Below are positions 9,424 to 18,607 of a stretch of 64,000 nt of DNA, in pieces. The position numbers were made by a program, and so were the translations under genes. Location: positions 166,731 through 230,730 of the forward strand of contig JAPLTF010000032.1 of the NCBI GenBank assembly GCA_026398275.1, given 5' to 3'. How positions within the stretch are numbered: position 1 is the first letter of the stretch; each line of letters starts with the position of its first letter. Source of the DNA: Verrucomicrobiota bacterium (GTDB taxonomy: Bacteria > Verrucomicrobiota > Verrucomicrobiia > Chthoniobacterales > Terrimicrobiaceae). The notes under the pieces were generated by a model that did no database searches, was not told where the DNA came from, and worked only from the letters and a program-made list of their open reading frames with translations.

Positions 9424-11247
9424 ATGTCCAAACAAAAGCTGCCGTTCCCTCAACTCGTCAAGGCGTTCTGGGAGCCCTACCTTCACCTGCTCAAGTATCT
9501 CAAGACTTACAGGAAGCGGTTCATTTTGGGTCTGGTTTTCGGAAGCCTTGCCGGCGTGCTCAACGGCACCTTTCCTCTTGTCATCAAACTCGCCGGCGAT
9601 GCCATCCTGCCTCCCGGCCATTCACCCGTCTCCCCCACCCAAATCCTGAAATCCGGGGTCGATTCGGGGCCGGGCGTCGAGAAGGTCTTCTGGATCGCGC
9701 TGCTCATCCCGGCAGCCATGGTGGCCAGAGGGCTCTTTTCCTATCTGAGCTCTTATTGTCTGGCTTGGGTGAGTCTCCGGGTGCTCCGCGACCTCCGCAC
9801 AAAATTGTTTGCGCACCTGATGTCGCAGTCGCTGGGATTTTTCAACCGCGCGAAGGCGGGCAAGCTCATTTCGCGGGTGATGAACGACACCCGGATGGCC
9901 CAGAACGCGCTCACCACGATCTCGGGGGATATCGTTCAAGGCCCCATCGCCGTCCTCACTGGAGTCATCGTGCTGGTCAAGTTGGACTGGATGTTCAGCC
10001 TCACCACCCTTCTCCTTTTTCCGATCTGCATTTTCCCCGTGGTCTTCTTTGGGAAAAAAGTCCGCCAGGCCGGACGGGCGGAGGAGAACGAGGCCGGGCA
10101 AATGTCCGTCATCCTCCAGGAATCGTTCGCCGGGATCCGGATCGTCAAGTCGTTCGCCCGCGAAAGCTACCAGGCGGAGGAGTTTGACAAATCCAGCGAA
10201 ATCCAGTGGAGGAACAGCCTGCGCGTGCGGAGGAGCTCGGACATCGTCCAGCCGCTCATCGAGTCGGTATCGGCGCTCGGCGTGGTCCTCGCGTTGATGT
10301 ATGTCTATTACTTCCACATCAGCTTCATTAAATTCGCCGCGCTTTGCGCCGGGATTTTCCTCCTCTACAACCCGGTCAAATCCCTGAGCAAAATTCCGAT
10401 GCTCATGCAAAAGTGCATGGCGTCAGCCACGAATATTTTCGACCTGCTGAAACTTCAGCCCGAGATCCAGGACAAGCCGGATGCCGTCGTTTTGAGAAAC
10501 AGCGCCGGGCGGATCGAGTTCGACCGCATGAGCTTTTCCTACGGCGTGAACAAGGCGGCGGTCCAGGACATCTCGCTCACCATTGATTCCGGAAAAAAAT
10601 ATGCCCTCGTCGGGGCAAGCGGTGCCGGCAAGAGCACCCTCCTTTCTCTGATTTTGCGTTTCTATGACCCGCAGTCGGGGTGCATCCGGATCGATGGCCA
10701 CGACATCCGCGACCTCACCCAGAAGTCTCTCCACGAGCAGATTGGCGTCGTCACGCAGGAGTCGTTCCTCTTTCACGACACGATCTACGAGAACATCCGC
10801 TACGGGCGGTTGGAGGCGACGCGCGAGGAGATCATCGCCGCCTCGCAGTCCGCCTTCGCCCACGATTTCATCCTGGCCCAGGCGGAAGGATACGAGACGG
10901 TCGTCGGCGATAAGGGCAGCCTTCTTTCCGGCGGCCAGCAGCAGCGGGTGGCCATCGCCCGGGCTCTGCTCAAGAACGCGCCGATCCTCCTCCTCGACGA
11001 GGCGACCTCCGCGCTGGATTCCGAATCCGAGCGCATGATCCAAGCCGCCCTCGAACGACTCTCTGAGGGGCGGACGGTGATCGCCATCGCCCACCGGCTC
11101 TCGACGATCCTCAAATCCGACTGCATCGTCGTCATGGATCAAGGCAGGATCGTTGACGCCGGCACGCATCACAAATTGCTCGAAAAATCGACCCTCTACC
11201 GCAACCTTTACGAGCTTCAGTTCCACCACCACGAAATCCCGGCGTGA
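9424..11247 (+). CDS. MsbA-type ABC exporter (fused permease and ATPase)
   Basis: 607 residues: a transmembrane domain (about residues 35-330) followed by a nucleotide-binding domain with Walker A GASGAGKST, signature LLSGGQQQR, Walker B ILLLDEATS and the H-loop AHRLST. This is the half-transporter design of MsbA and the lipid or drug exporters. Being next to the glycan locus, it may flip lipid A core or a lipid-linked glycan, but that is inference. The frame is open upstream from 8344; the ATG at 9424 starts MSKQKLPFPQL and gives the normal length. Confidence 0.88.
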   Translation: MSKQKLPFPQLVKAFWEPYLHLLKYLKTYRKRFILGLVFGSLAGVLNGTFPLVIKLAGDAILPPGHSPVSPTQILKSGVDSGPGVEKVFWIALLIPAAMVARGLFSYLSSYCLAWVSLRVLRDLRTKLFAHLMSQSLGFFNRAKAGKLISRVMNDTRMAQNALTTISGDIVQGPIAVLTGVIVLVKLDWMFSLTTLLLFPICIFPVVFFGKKVRQAGRAEENEAGQMSVILQESFAGIRIVKSFARESYQAEEFDKSSEIQWRNSLRVRRSSDIVQPLIESVSALGVVLALMYVYYFHISFIKFAALCAGIFLLYNPVKSLSKIPMLMQKCMASATNIFDLLKLQPEIQDKPDAVVLRNSAGRIEFDRMSFSYGVNKAAVQDISLTIDSGKKYALVGASGAGKSTLLSLILRFYDPQSGCIRIDGHDIRDLTQKSLHEQIGVVTQESFLFHDTIYENIRYGRLEATREEIIAASQSAFAHDFILAQAEGYETVVGDKGSLLSGGQQQRVAIARALLKNAPILLLDEATSALDSESERMIQAALERLSEGRTVIAIAHRLSTILKSDCIVVMDQGRIVDAGTHHKLLEKSTLYRNLYELQFHHHEIPA

Positions 11248-11287
11248 TCGGCCCGCAAGGCGCCCGCCGCTTCGGAGACGGGCTGCC

Positions 11288-12328
11288 TCACGACGATGAG
11301 GACATTTTTCCCATGAGCCGTTCAAACGCGGCCCCGGCATCCTCCACCGGGATGTCTTTCACGTTCCGGGTGGCGGGGTTGAGCAGCTCGTAGGGCACAC
11401 CCCAGGGGTGCCAGTTTTGAGGGGGCGAGTCGCCGAAGAAGCAGAGGATCGGCAGGCCCAGGCCCGCGCCGACATGCATGGCTCCCCCATCGCTGCAAAT
11501 CATGGCATCACAAACGGAGAGCCCTCCCATCAACGTCTCAAGCCGCCCGGTCGCATAGGGAAGAACAGGCAGCCCTGACGTGGAGGCGACAATGGACGCC
11601 GCCGCCTGATCATCGCCAGGATGCATGCGGTTTTTCTCGTCGCCCGGTGACCAGAAGAGCATGAACTGGAAACCGTCCTTCGCGTGCAGGCGCTTGATCA
11701 ATTCAGAAAATTGCCCCCCGGTCCAACGCTGAAGCTCTTTGCGCGAGCTGATATGAACCCCGACCACGGTCCGGTCCGGACGAAACCACGTCTGCGAACG
11801 GAGGAGATCTTGCGCCCGGCGTTTCTCCCCCGGATCCGGCACCAGGCGCAAAGGGGGGGGCGGCCCCTCGATGCCGAGCGGACGGAGCAAAAAAAATGCC
11901 TTCTCCACGCTGTGGCGGGGGGCGGTGTTGATGGGGATCCCGTGCGAGATGCCCGGGATCGTTGTGCGGGCGGGAACAAACCCGATGATGGACGCAGGGG
12001 CAATCCACCGGGCCGGGCGCAGCAGGCGGGGATGGTAGCCCCAATTGGCAACAATCACCGTATCGTAATGCGTGGAGCGCAGCCTCAACATGAGCCGGAA
12101 TCGCCGCCAATGAGTCATCAGCAAGCTGGCCCCAGGGGAGCGGTGCTTGCCTTTTGTATAGACGTGGATCCGGCTCAAATCCGGGTTGTTCTGCAAGATC
12201 GGAAAATTATACGAATTCACCAGGGCATCGATCTGCGCGTCGGGGAAACGCTCCCGCAGCGCACGAAAAACCGGGGTGGTGATGATCAGATCCCCAATGT
12301 TGTCGTGGCGGATGACAAGGATCTTCAT
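11288..12328 (-). CDS. Glycosyltransferase family 9 (heptosyltransferase-like)
   Basis: 346 residues. The start MKILVIRHDNIGDLIITTPV is the classic GT9/ADP-heptose:LPS heptosyltransferase opening, and CSDGGAMHVGAGLGLP in the second half is the nucleotide-sugar binding region. It probably adds heptose or a similar sugar to the lipopolysaccharide core on the cytoplasmic side of the inner membrane. The open frame extends to 12403, but the canonical start is the ATG at 12328. It is the first gene of the glycan region and converges on the MsbA-type exporter. Confidence 0.88.
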   Translation of the reverse strand: MKILVIRHDNIGDLIITTPVFRALRERFPDAQIDALVNSYNFPILQNNPDLSRIHVYTKGKHRSPGASLLMTHWRRFRLMLRLRSTHYDTVIVANWGYHPRLLRPARWIAPASIIGFVPARTTIPGISHGIPINTAPRHSVEKAFFLLRPLGIEGPPPPLRLVPDPGEKRRAQDLLRSQTWFRPDRTVVGVHISSRKELQRWTGGQFSELIKRLHAKDGFQFMLFWSPGDEKNRMHPGDDQAAASIVASTSGLPVLPYATGRLETLMGGLSVCDAMICSDGGAMHVGAGLGLPILCFFGDSPPQNWHPWGVPYELLNPATRNVKDIPVEDAGAAFERLMGKMSSSS

Positions 12329-12475
12329 GGTCGTGCGTTTCAAGTTGGTGAAAGGAAAGGCCGGCTTGGGAACGCCTGTCAGCATCCTCGGTGGCGCATC
12401 CATCCTCTCCCATCAAGGCACGTCCGTAAATTATGATTTTGATTTCCCGGGGGCTTGTTGCAAAACTACAGGCCC

Positions 12476-12634
12476 ATGCCCACCCACCACATCGCTTGCG
12501 ACCTCGGCGCCGAGAGCGGCCGCGTCATGCTCGGCTCGTTGGAGGCTGGAACCCTCGCCCTCGAGGAATTCCAGCCGTCAGGAATCCCGGAGTGGGAGGC
12601 GGCTTTTGCCCGTTTTGAAAAGATCCGGAGCTGA
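12476..12634 (+). pseudogene. rhaB: Rhamnulokinase 5' remnant
   Basis: An ATG opens 52 codons. The first ~32 residues, including ACDLGAESGRVMLGSLEAG, match the N-terminus of rhamnulokinase (the ATP-binding DLGAESGR motif). After EEF the similarity stops, and a TGA follows at 12632. An intact enzyme has about 480 residues, so this is a truncated end joined to unrelated sequence just before a membrane-protein gene. No other rha genes are present. Confidence 0.7.
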
Positions 12635-12638
12635 CCTT

Positions 12639-14477
12639 GTGAACCTGCCGCCAACCCGATCCATCCGGAGAACGTTGGGGGGGGTCGCTCAAAACCCCAG
12701 GGTTGGCTTGGCGATGCCGTGGCTCCTGGCAGGATTCGCCCTCGTTTACTACGCCCTGTATGCCAATGCCGGGCTCAACCTAGGCGGCGAGGGCGGGACG
12801 GCCGGCGTGGTGGCGATGCGGCTGATGGCCGGCCAGCGGCCGATCGTGGACACATTCCTCGGCTACAATGTCCTTTGGTTTCTGCCCGTCGCCGGGCTGT
12901 TCGAGCTCACCGGGCCGAACTACCTCGCGCTGCGCTGGTATTTTTTTGCGATCTGCACGGCATCCGGCCTGCTGACGTATTTTGTCGTTCACGGCTACAC
13001 CCGCAACGCGTGGTTTTCCGCGATCCCGGCGATGCTGGCGATCCTGATTCCGGGCATGCTTTTCAGGAACTACATGCCGTTTCTGGGGATCCTGAACGCG
13101 TTTCTTCTCACGTCCGCCCTTGTCTTACCGCACCGGACGGACGGGCGCACCCTGGCCTGGGCTGCGGCCGCGGGACTGGGGCTCGGGCTGACCTTCCTGT
13201 TTCGCATCGATCTCGGAATGTTCTGCTTGGCGATCTTCCTCGGGCTCTGCCTGCTTTATCCTCTCGGTGAAATAACGGCAGGCCGCGTGAGGATCGCGTT
13301 CTTATCCGCACTGGCCGGCCTGGGAATGGCGTTTATGGCCCATGTCCCGTTCGCGATGGACGCGAATGCGCGAGGTTACGGAGAAGCCTTCCTCTCGCAA
13401 TACACGGGCTGGGCCCACATGCTGCAGGGGGAGCTTCTGATCCTCATCAAGAAGCACGCGCCGGCTTCGCATGCCGAGCCAAAAGCTGCGGCGGGTGCCG
13501 CGACACATCCCCCAGCCTCCGCTCCGAGAAAGCAAACCTCACAGGCCGGCAAGGCCTGGGAAGACCGTGGGGCGCTCGCTCGCGCCGGCTTCGCCGACGT
13601 GTGGGAAAAGCCTTCCTGGTCCGAAAAGTCCCTCGCCCTCAGCACCTATCTGCCGATCGCTTTTTCGACCTCCGCGATTCTGGCCGGGAGCTTTTTTCTT
13701 TTCCGGGCGATCCGCAGAAAAGATCCGGACGCCAAATTCCGCGCCCTTTATCCGCTGACCGTAATCGGGTGCTCGCTCACGCTTTTCCCGCAATACTTTT
13801 TTTTCCGCCCTGACACGGTCCACATCGCGGAGATGATGGTGCCCTTCTTTGCCGCTCTCGCCACCGTCGCCTGGGCGTGCGGGCGCAATTCTCTCGCCGC
13901 CCCCCCCGGCAGGGCCGCGTGGGCCGGATGGACCGCCGCCGCCGCCTGCCTGCTCGTCGCCGCAATTTACGTCTCCCACGCGTTTCCCAAGGAATCCTCC
14001 GGCTCGATCGCGGCAAAAAAAAAGGTCTCGCGCGGGTTCCGTGCACTCAATGGAGTGAACGTCATCGTGCGGGACCGCGAGGCGATCTGGCTGCCGGGGT
14101 TGAGGGATGCGATCCTGAAGCATTCCTCACCCGGCGAATATGTCCTGTGTCTTCCTTACTCTCCGACCATCAACTTCATGACCGACCGCCCGTCACCGCT
14201 CCACAACCTCTATGTGGACAACACGGTCGGCGAAAAAACTTTCCACAGCTACTTTCTTGACCTGGTGGCGAAATCCCCCCCGGCGGTCATCGTCGTGAAC
14301 CAACGCAAGATCAATGGCACCGAGATCTCACGATTCCAAAACTGGGCACCACTGACCTACGGATGGATCTGGGAAAACTACGTCTTCGTCGGGCGCTACC
14401 ACGACAACGAGGTCTTTGTGCGCCGGGACAAATGCGCAGGCGGCATCGCTCCGGAATACATCGGCGTTTCGAACTGA
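12639..14477 (+). CDS. Polytopic membrane protein, GT-C glycosyltransferase-like
   Basis: 612 residues with roughly ten hydrophobic segments in the first two-thirds, then a soluble C-terminal domain. The first loop (EGGTAGVVAMRLMAGQRP and following DTFLGYN) resembles the acidic first loop of GT-C glycosyltransferases that use lipid-linked sugars, such as the GT39/ArnT group. Residues about 405-450 (Ala/Pro/Lys-rich) form a low-complexity loop. The start is GTG 12639 (possibly ATG 12714); it follows the rhaB remnant. A role in transferring a sugar at the outer face of the membrane is inference. Confidence 0.65.
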   Translation: MNLPPTRSIRRTLGGVAQNPRVGLAMPWLLAGFALVYYALYANAGLNLGGEGGTAGVVAMRLMAGQRPIVDTFLGYNVLWFLPVAGLFELTGPNYLALRWYFFAICTASGLLTYFVVHGYTRNAWFSAIPAMLAILIPGMLFRNYMPFLGILNAFLLTSALVLPHRTDGRTLAWAAAAGLGLGLTFLFRIDLGMFCLAIFLGLCLLYPLGEITAGRVRIAFLSALAGLGMAFMAHVPFAMDANARGYGEAFLSQYTGWAHMLQGELLILIKKHAPASHAEPKAAAGAATHPPASAPRKQTSQAGKAWEDRGALARAGFADVWEKPSWSEKSLALSTYLPIAFSTSAILAGSFFLFRAIRRKDPDAKFRALYPLTVIGCSLTLFPQYFFFRPDTVHIAEMMVPFFAALATVAWACGRNSLAAPPGRAAWAGWTAAAACLLVAAIYVSHAFPKESSGSIAAKKKVSRGFRALNGVNVIVRDREAIWLPGLRDAILKHSSPGEYVLCLPYSPTINFMTDRPSPLHNLYVDNTVGEKTFHSYFLDLVAKSPPAVIVVNQRKINGTEISRFQNWAPLTYGWIWENYVFVGRYHDNEVFVRRDKCAGGIAPEYIGVSN

Positions 14478-15575
14478 TCAGCGCGCGGGGCGCTTACCCA
14501 GGCCGTTGAGAAACGCTTCCACATTCGCCGCGTTTCCGTGCCACTCTTTGACAAAGCGGACCGCCCCGCTCCGCGCCTTCTCCAGCTCCTCGGGATCCGC
14601 CAGCAGCCGCCCGGTCCCCGACACCAGCGCCTCCATGCCATCCCCCGCGCAAAACCCGGCTTGAAAAACCCCGAACATGCCATCGGGATCGACGCGCAAT
14701 GAAGCGATGGCCGCCCGTCCGAGCCCGGCGTGGATAAACGTGTTCGGCACCCCCTCCTCGGTCGAGGTGTTCACAAAAATCCGCGCGGCGTTGAAGTGCT
14801 CCTGGATTTCGCTGTAAGGCGCACTCTCGATGAAGTCCACGTTGTCCATCCCCACCGCCCTGGCGCGCACGTCCTGCCACAAACTCATGTCCTGCGGCGA
14901 GCAGATCATCCGGCACCGGGCGGATGGAAACTGCCCGGCCAGATCCAGAAATTTCATCGGCTGCTTGACCGGATGGCACCGCGCAACCCAGAGCAGGTCG
15001 ACCGCTTTGTTGTCGCCGGACGCAAAGTCTGCCTTTTGGAGAAGCAGGCGTGTCACTTCGCAGGCCATCCCCCTTTTGTGAAAGAGGTCCGCCTGGTGGC
15101 GGGTGATCCCGAAACGGAAATCCGAGAGCTCCATCCCTTTCCCAAAGAGCATCCCCCGAATGGGATTCTCACGGCGGAACCCGCCGTCGATTTCCGCGTC
15201 GAGCGCGCAGACGAAAACCAGCCGGCAGCCAAGCAGACGCTTGAGGATTCCGAGCAGGAAAAGCAGCGACGTCCATCCGTAAACAATGACATAGTCGGGC
15301 TTCTCCTCGCGCAGGATCCTGAACATTTTCGGAAGCGCCCGAAGCGTTGCCCCAACCGCTCCGGTGTCGAATCTCCCGGCCTTGCGCAGGCGGACGCCCT
15401 GCATCATCTCCCCATCCGTCTGCCCGGTCTCGGCACCCAGAATCGTCGTCGGGTGTCCGGCACCAGCCAGTTCGCGGGCGAGCAGCGCCACCTGGAGCTG
15501 TGATCCGCCGGAGATGCGCGTGGCCGCGGGATCCAGCGCCAGATGGGCGTGGTCGGATAAAAAAAGAAACTTCAT
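14478..15575 (-). CDS. Glycosyltransferase, GT4-like (GT-B fold)
   Basis: 365 residues. The N-terminus MKFLFLSDHAHL and the later ARISGGSQLQVALLAREL region fit GT-B enzymes. The C-terminal half contains VNTSTEEGVPNTFIHAGLGR, the donor-binding region with the E-x7-E-like pattern of GT4. The ATG at 15575 overlaps the stop of the upstream acetyltransferase as ATGA, so the two are coupled. It ends back-to-back with the membrane-protein gene on the other strand. Confidence 0.78.
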   Translation of the reverse strand: MKFLFLSDHAHLALDPAATRISGGSQLQVALLARELAGAGHPTTILGAETGQTDGEMMQGVRLRKAGRFDTGAVGATLRALPKMFRILREEKPDYVIVYGWTSLLFLLGILKRLLGCRLVFVCALDAEIDGGFRRENPIRGMLFGKGMELSDFRFGITRHQADLFHKRGMACEVTRLLLQKADFASGDNKAVDLLWVARCHPVKQPMKFLDLAGQFPSARCRMICSPQDMSLWQDVRARAVGMDNVDFIESAPYSEIQEHFNAARIFVNTSTEEGVPNTFIHAGLGRAAIASLRVDPDGMFGVFQAGFCAGDGMEALVSGTGRLLADPEELEKARSGAVRFVKEWHGNAANVEAFLNGLGKRPAR

Positions 15576-16078
15576 GCCGGACGGGCCGACGGCCCGGAAT
15601 GGACCTGCCGCGCCGGATTGCCCACGACCACCGCGCCTGCGGGAACATCTTTCACCACGACCGAGCCGGCTCCGATGACCGCGCCGTCGCCGATTTTGAT
15701 CCGTCCGATAATCACCGAGTTGCACCCGACGTCCACATGGTCGCCGATCAGGGGAACATCATCCGGAGAGCTCTTCATCCCGATCGTCGTGCAGTGCCGC
15801 AGCGTGCAGTGCGAGCCGATGACCGACCCGCCGTGAATAACGAGCGCCGTGCCGTGGAAAAGCTTCAGCCCGGGCCCGATGCTCGCCTTGTGGTTGAGCT
15901 CGATCCCGAGCACCCAGCCGATGAAAACCTCGTAAAAGGCCAAGTAGGGAAACCCCAGCCATCGCCAATCCGCAGGCAGGCGGTAAAACCACTGCGCGAG
16001 CCGGAACAGCACGAGGATCACCCGGCTCCGGATGTTTCCGGCATTGGCCCCCCAATCTTGCAGGATTCCTTGGTTCAT
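15572..16078 (-). CDS. Hexapeptide-repeat O-acetyltransferase (CysE/WcaF-like)
   Basis: 168 residues. After a helical, hydrophobic N-terminus come the repeats of a left-handed beta-helix, including IGSHCTLRHCTTIG and VGCNSVIIGRIKIGDGAVIGAG, and the usual closing VVKDVPAGAVVVGNPAR. It should acetylate a serine or, more probably here, a sugar using acetyl-CoA. It is divergent from the next glycosyltransferase (18 bases apart) and coupled by ATGA to the one downstream. Confidence 0.82.
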   Translation of the reverse strand: MNQGILQDWGANAGNIRSRVILVLFRLAQWFYRLPADWRWLGFPYLAFYEVFIGWVLGIELNHKASIGPGLKLFHGTALVIHGGSVIGSHCTLRHCTTIGMKSSPDDVPLIGDHVDVGCNSVIIGRIKIGDGAVIGAGSVVVKDVPAGAVVVGNPARQVHSGPSARPA

Positions 16079-16096
16079 TTATTCTCCGAGTTTCAA

Positions 16097-17068
16097 ATGC
16101 GGGTCACTTTTTATCTGCCGGAAAAATATCTGCCGGGCGGCCCGGACCAGGAGGCCTGGAAATCGGGTTCGATCCGCAATTTGGAGGAGAGCGGAAAAAT
16201 CGCCTGCGCACAATGCTGGATCTACCAGACATGGGTCGCGCTCGAGGCCGCCGGCGTTCCGTGCGGGCTCTCGTCGGAGATCCCAGCGGACGGAATCCTG
16301 CTGGCGCTTTCCGGGTTCTTCAACGATTCGTGGCGTCCGCCAAAGGGTGTTTTTTTTGCGGACATCGTCGCGGATTTTCTGCCGCATCCTGCGGCCCATC
16401 TGCACATCGTGCAGAACAGGGCGCACGCCGGGCGGCTTCCGCGCTCGGTGTTCATGCCGCTCTGGACGCAGCCGAACCTTGTGCCGCGCGACCCCGCCCG
16501 CGGTGCGGTCTTTGAGAATGTTTGTTTTCTGGGCGATCCCTGCAATCTGGCTCCTGCGCTTCGCGAGAGCGCCTGGCTGGAACGCTTGAGAAGTATTCCG
16601 AGCCTCCGTCTCGACGTCCGGCGCGCGGACCGCTGGCATGATTACAGCGATGTGGACTGCTCGCTCGCGATCCGGGATTTTTCGCGCTCCCGGCAGCTCC
16701 ACAAGCCGGCCACGAAACTCTACAACGCCTGGCTCGCCGGCGTCCCGTTCATCGGAGGAAATGACTCGGCTTACGCAGCGGACGGAAGATCCGGGGCGGA
16801 TTACTTGAAGGCGGCCTCGCCGGAAGAGGTGCTGGCCCATCTCCAACGGCTGCGGGAAGACCCCACATTCCGGAGCGCTCTCGTCGCAAACGGACGGAAA
16901 TCCGGAAAGGAATTCACCCGCGAGAAAACGCTCCATCGCTGGGAGCGGCTGGTGAAGGAGACGCTTCCGGAACTCGCGGGACGGTTCGCCACCACCGCGT
17001 TACCGGGAAAATTTCTTTTTGAGGCCACCCAGTTCGCCATCGCTCACCTGGATCGCAGGGTGCGGTAG
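16097..17068 (+). CDS. Putative glycosyltransferase
   Basis: 323 residues, one of the few plus-strand genes in the locus. The start MRVTFYLPEKYLPGGP and the C-terminal region KPATKLYNAWLAGVPFIGG resemble GT-B glycosyltransferases in which a conserved Lys and a Gly-Val-Pro turn bind the nucleotide sugar. The open frame extends upstream to 15347 antisense to two other genes, so the ATG at 16097 is used. The family assignment is tentative and the acceptor is unknown. Confidence 0.6.
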   Translation: MRVTFYLPEKYLPGGPDQEAWKSGSIRNLEESGKIACAQCWIYQTWVALEAAGVPCGLSSEIPADGILLALSGFFNDSWRPPKGVFFADIVADFLPHPAAHLHIVQNRAHAGRLPRSVFMPLWTQPNLVPRDPARGAVFENVCFLGDPCNLAPALRESAWLERLRSIPSLRLDVRRADRWHDYSDVDCSLAIRDFSRSRQLHKPATKLYNAWLAGVPFIGGNDSAYAADGRSGADYLKAASPEEVLAHLQRLREDPTFRSALVANGRKSGKEFTREKTLHRWERLVKETLPELAGRFATTALPGKFLFEATQFAIAHLDRRVR

Positions 17069-17070
17069 AA

Positions 17071-18048
17071 TCACCCCGGCCAACGCTCGATCAGCCAGCG
17101 GGCAGCGAAGGCCGGATCGTGGCGGAAGGCGGAAAAGATCTCCAATATTCTTGCGCCCGAGCCGCAGGCGCCGGCGACTTTCAGATGGTGAGCCGCAATC
17201 ATCCGCGCCCGGTCCGGGGCCGTCAGGGACGGAAGCAGGCCGTTGTAAACACGCCAAAATGCCCGCCGATCAGCCGGGTCCAACCCTTCGCGGAACGAGG
17301 CAACCAGCCGGCGCTCCTCCGCGGAAAGCTCCCTGCCGAATGACTCCGCCTCCCCCTGCTCTGAAATTCTCCGTGCCTCGTCATACGCGGTCTCCCGGCC
17401 GGTTTTTGAGAGCGCGGTCGAAAGGTTTCGGTAGCAAACGAGCCGCCACGGAAGATTGGCGGACTTCTTCCGCGCCGTCAGCCGCAGCCAAAGATCGTAA
17501 TCCTGGGAGATGCGGAAACCCTCGTCGTAGCCGCCGAACTCCTCCAGAACCACATCCCTTCGGAACATCACCGAGGTGTGCAGGAAGGGATTCAGCAGCG
17601 CGGCGCTCCAGCGGATGCTCCCGCCGGTGAGCGGCATGTCGAGCAAGCCGGTCAGGCGGTCCGCCCCGTCAATGATCCTTCCGCATGTTCCCAGCAAAGC
17701 CAGATCTGGCTCGACGGTGACGCGCTCAACCTGGCGGGTCAGCCGCAGCGGATGGGAGAGGTCGTCGGCGTCCTGACGGGCGACCCATGTCCCGCGGGCC
17801 TCGCGAAGCCCCTGATTCAGGCACGGCGTCTGCCCCGTGTTTCCGGCATTCCGAATCAGCCGGATCCGCTTGTCCTTCACCGCCCAGGATTCCGCGACCT
17901 CCGCGGATCCGTCGGTCGAGGCGTCATCAACAATCAGAAATTCCCAGTCCTGAAACGTCTGGGCAACAATGCTGCGGACCGAGGCGTCGAGATACCTGCC
18001 CGCATTGAAAACCGTCATCAGCACCGAGATGCGCGGGATGGAATTCAT
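17071..18048 (-). CDS. Glycosyltransferase family 2
   Basis: 325 residues with a typical GT-A start (ISVLMTVFNAGRYLDASVRSI), VDDASTDGS and RQDADDLSHPLRL, whose DADD is the metal-binding DxD. The C-terminal part is helical and variable. It most likely transfers one sugar from a nucleotide donor to the growing glycan in the cytoplasm. It converges on the plus-strand gene with only two bases between the stops. Confidence 0.88.
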   Translation of the reverse strand: MNSIPRISVLMTVFNAGRYLDASVRSIVAQTFQDWEFLIVDDASTDGSAEVAESWAVKDKRIRLIRNAGNTGQTPCLNQGLREARGTWVARQDADDLSHPLRLTRQVERVTVEPDLALLGTCGRIIDGADRLTGLLDMPLTGGSIRWSAALLNPFLHTSVMFRRDVVLEEFGGYDEGFRISQDYDLWLRLTARKKSANLPWRLVCYRNLSTALSKTGRETAYDEARRISEQGEAESFGRELSAEERRLVASFREGLDPADRRAFWRVYNGLLPSLTAPDRARMIAAHHLKVAGACGSGARILEIFSAFRHDPAFAARWLIERWPG

Positions 18049-18079
18049 GCCGGAAACCCCACGCTGATGAATGGGATGC

Positions 18080-18607
18080 TCACACCTCGGTCAGATCGTG
18101 GAGATTTCTTCCTGCCCGGAACATCTCCTTTTCTCCGAGCGGCATCGCGTGAAGCCGCTTGCGGAGTTGATCCGCCGAGATTTTTCCAAGCCCGAGAAGC
18201 CCGCGCACAAGCGCCAGGTCTTTTTCCCGGCCGACGACGACCTTCACGGCCGCGAGATCACAGGGATCCAGCGCGAAAACATTCTCGAAGCCATTCACGG
18301 CCACGAGCCGGCTCTCCCACCCCGGCGGAAGGCTCTCCACAATCGTCGGATGGAGGATGTCGGCATGGTAGCCATGCTCGGCCCGAAAAAGACTCCCCTG
18401 TCCGACAGCCTCCGCCAAATAGCCAGCGATCTCCTTGTTGATCGGATCCAGCAGCAGATCGCCATCATAGGTGTTTTCGAGCAGCTCCTGATCCCCGAGT
18501 TCCGGAAACGAGGCGAGAAGCGAAGCCGAACCCAGAACGGTTACTTTGCGGCTTTGCCCGAGCGCCCGAACCGACTCGACCAAATGCTTTAATGCTGGAA
18601 GGCGCAT
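18080..18607 (-). CDS. DUF6036/AbiEii-like nucleotidyltransferase, putative toxin
   Basis: 175 residues. The stretch VTVLGSASLLASF followed by TYDGDLLLDP resembles the GS and D-x-D motifs of nucleotidyltransferase-fold proteins of the DUF6036/AbiEii type, some of which act as toxins that modify tRNA. Here the second acidic motif has the form DGDLLLD. It overlaps the upstream small gene by 19 bases, as toxin and antitoxin genes often do. The module sits as an island between two glycosyltransferase genes. The toxin role is inference from family and layout. Confidence 0.6.
   Translation of the reverse strand: MRLPALKHLVESVRALGQSRKVTVLGSASLLASFPELGDQELLENTYDGDLLLDPINKEIAGYLAEAVGQGSLFRAEHGYHADILHPTIVESLPPGWESRLVAVNGFENVFALDPCDLAAVKVVVGREKDLALVRGLLGLGKISADQLRKRLHAMPLGEKEMFRAGRNLHDLTEV

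Noticed and set aside
11248..11287. Possible rho-independent terminator after the ABC exporter
   Set aside because: GC-rich but no stem followed by a T-run; none of the convergent gene pairs in the window shows a convincing terminator.
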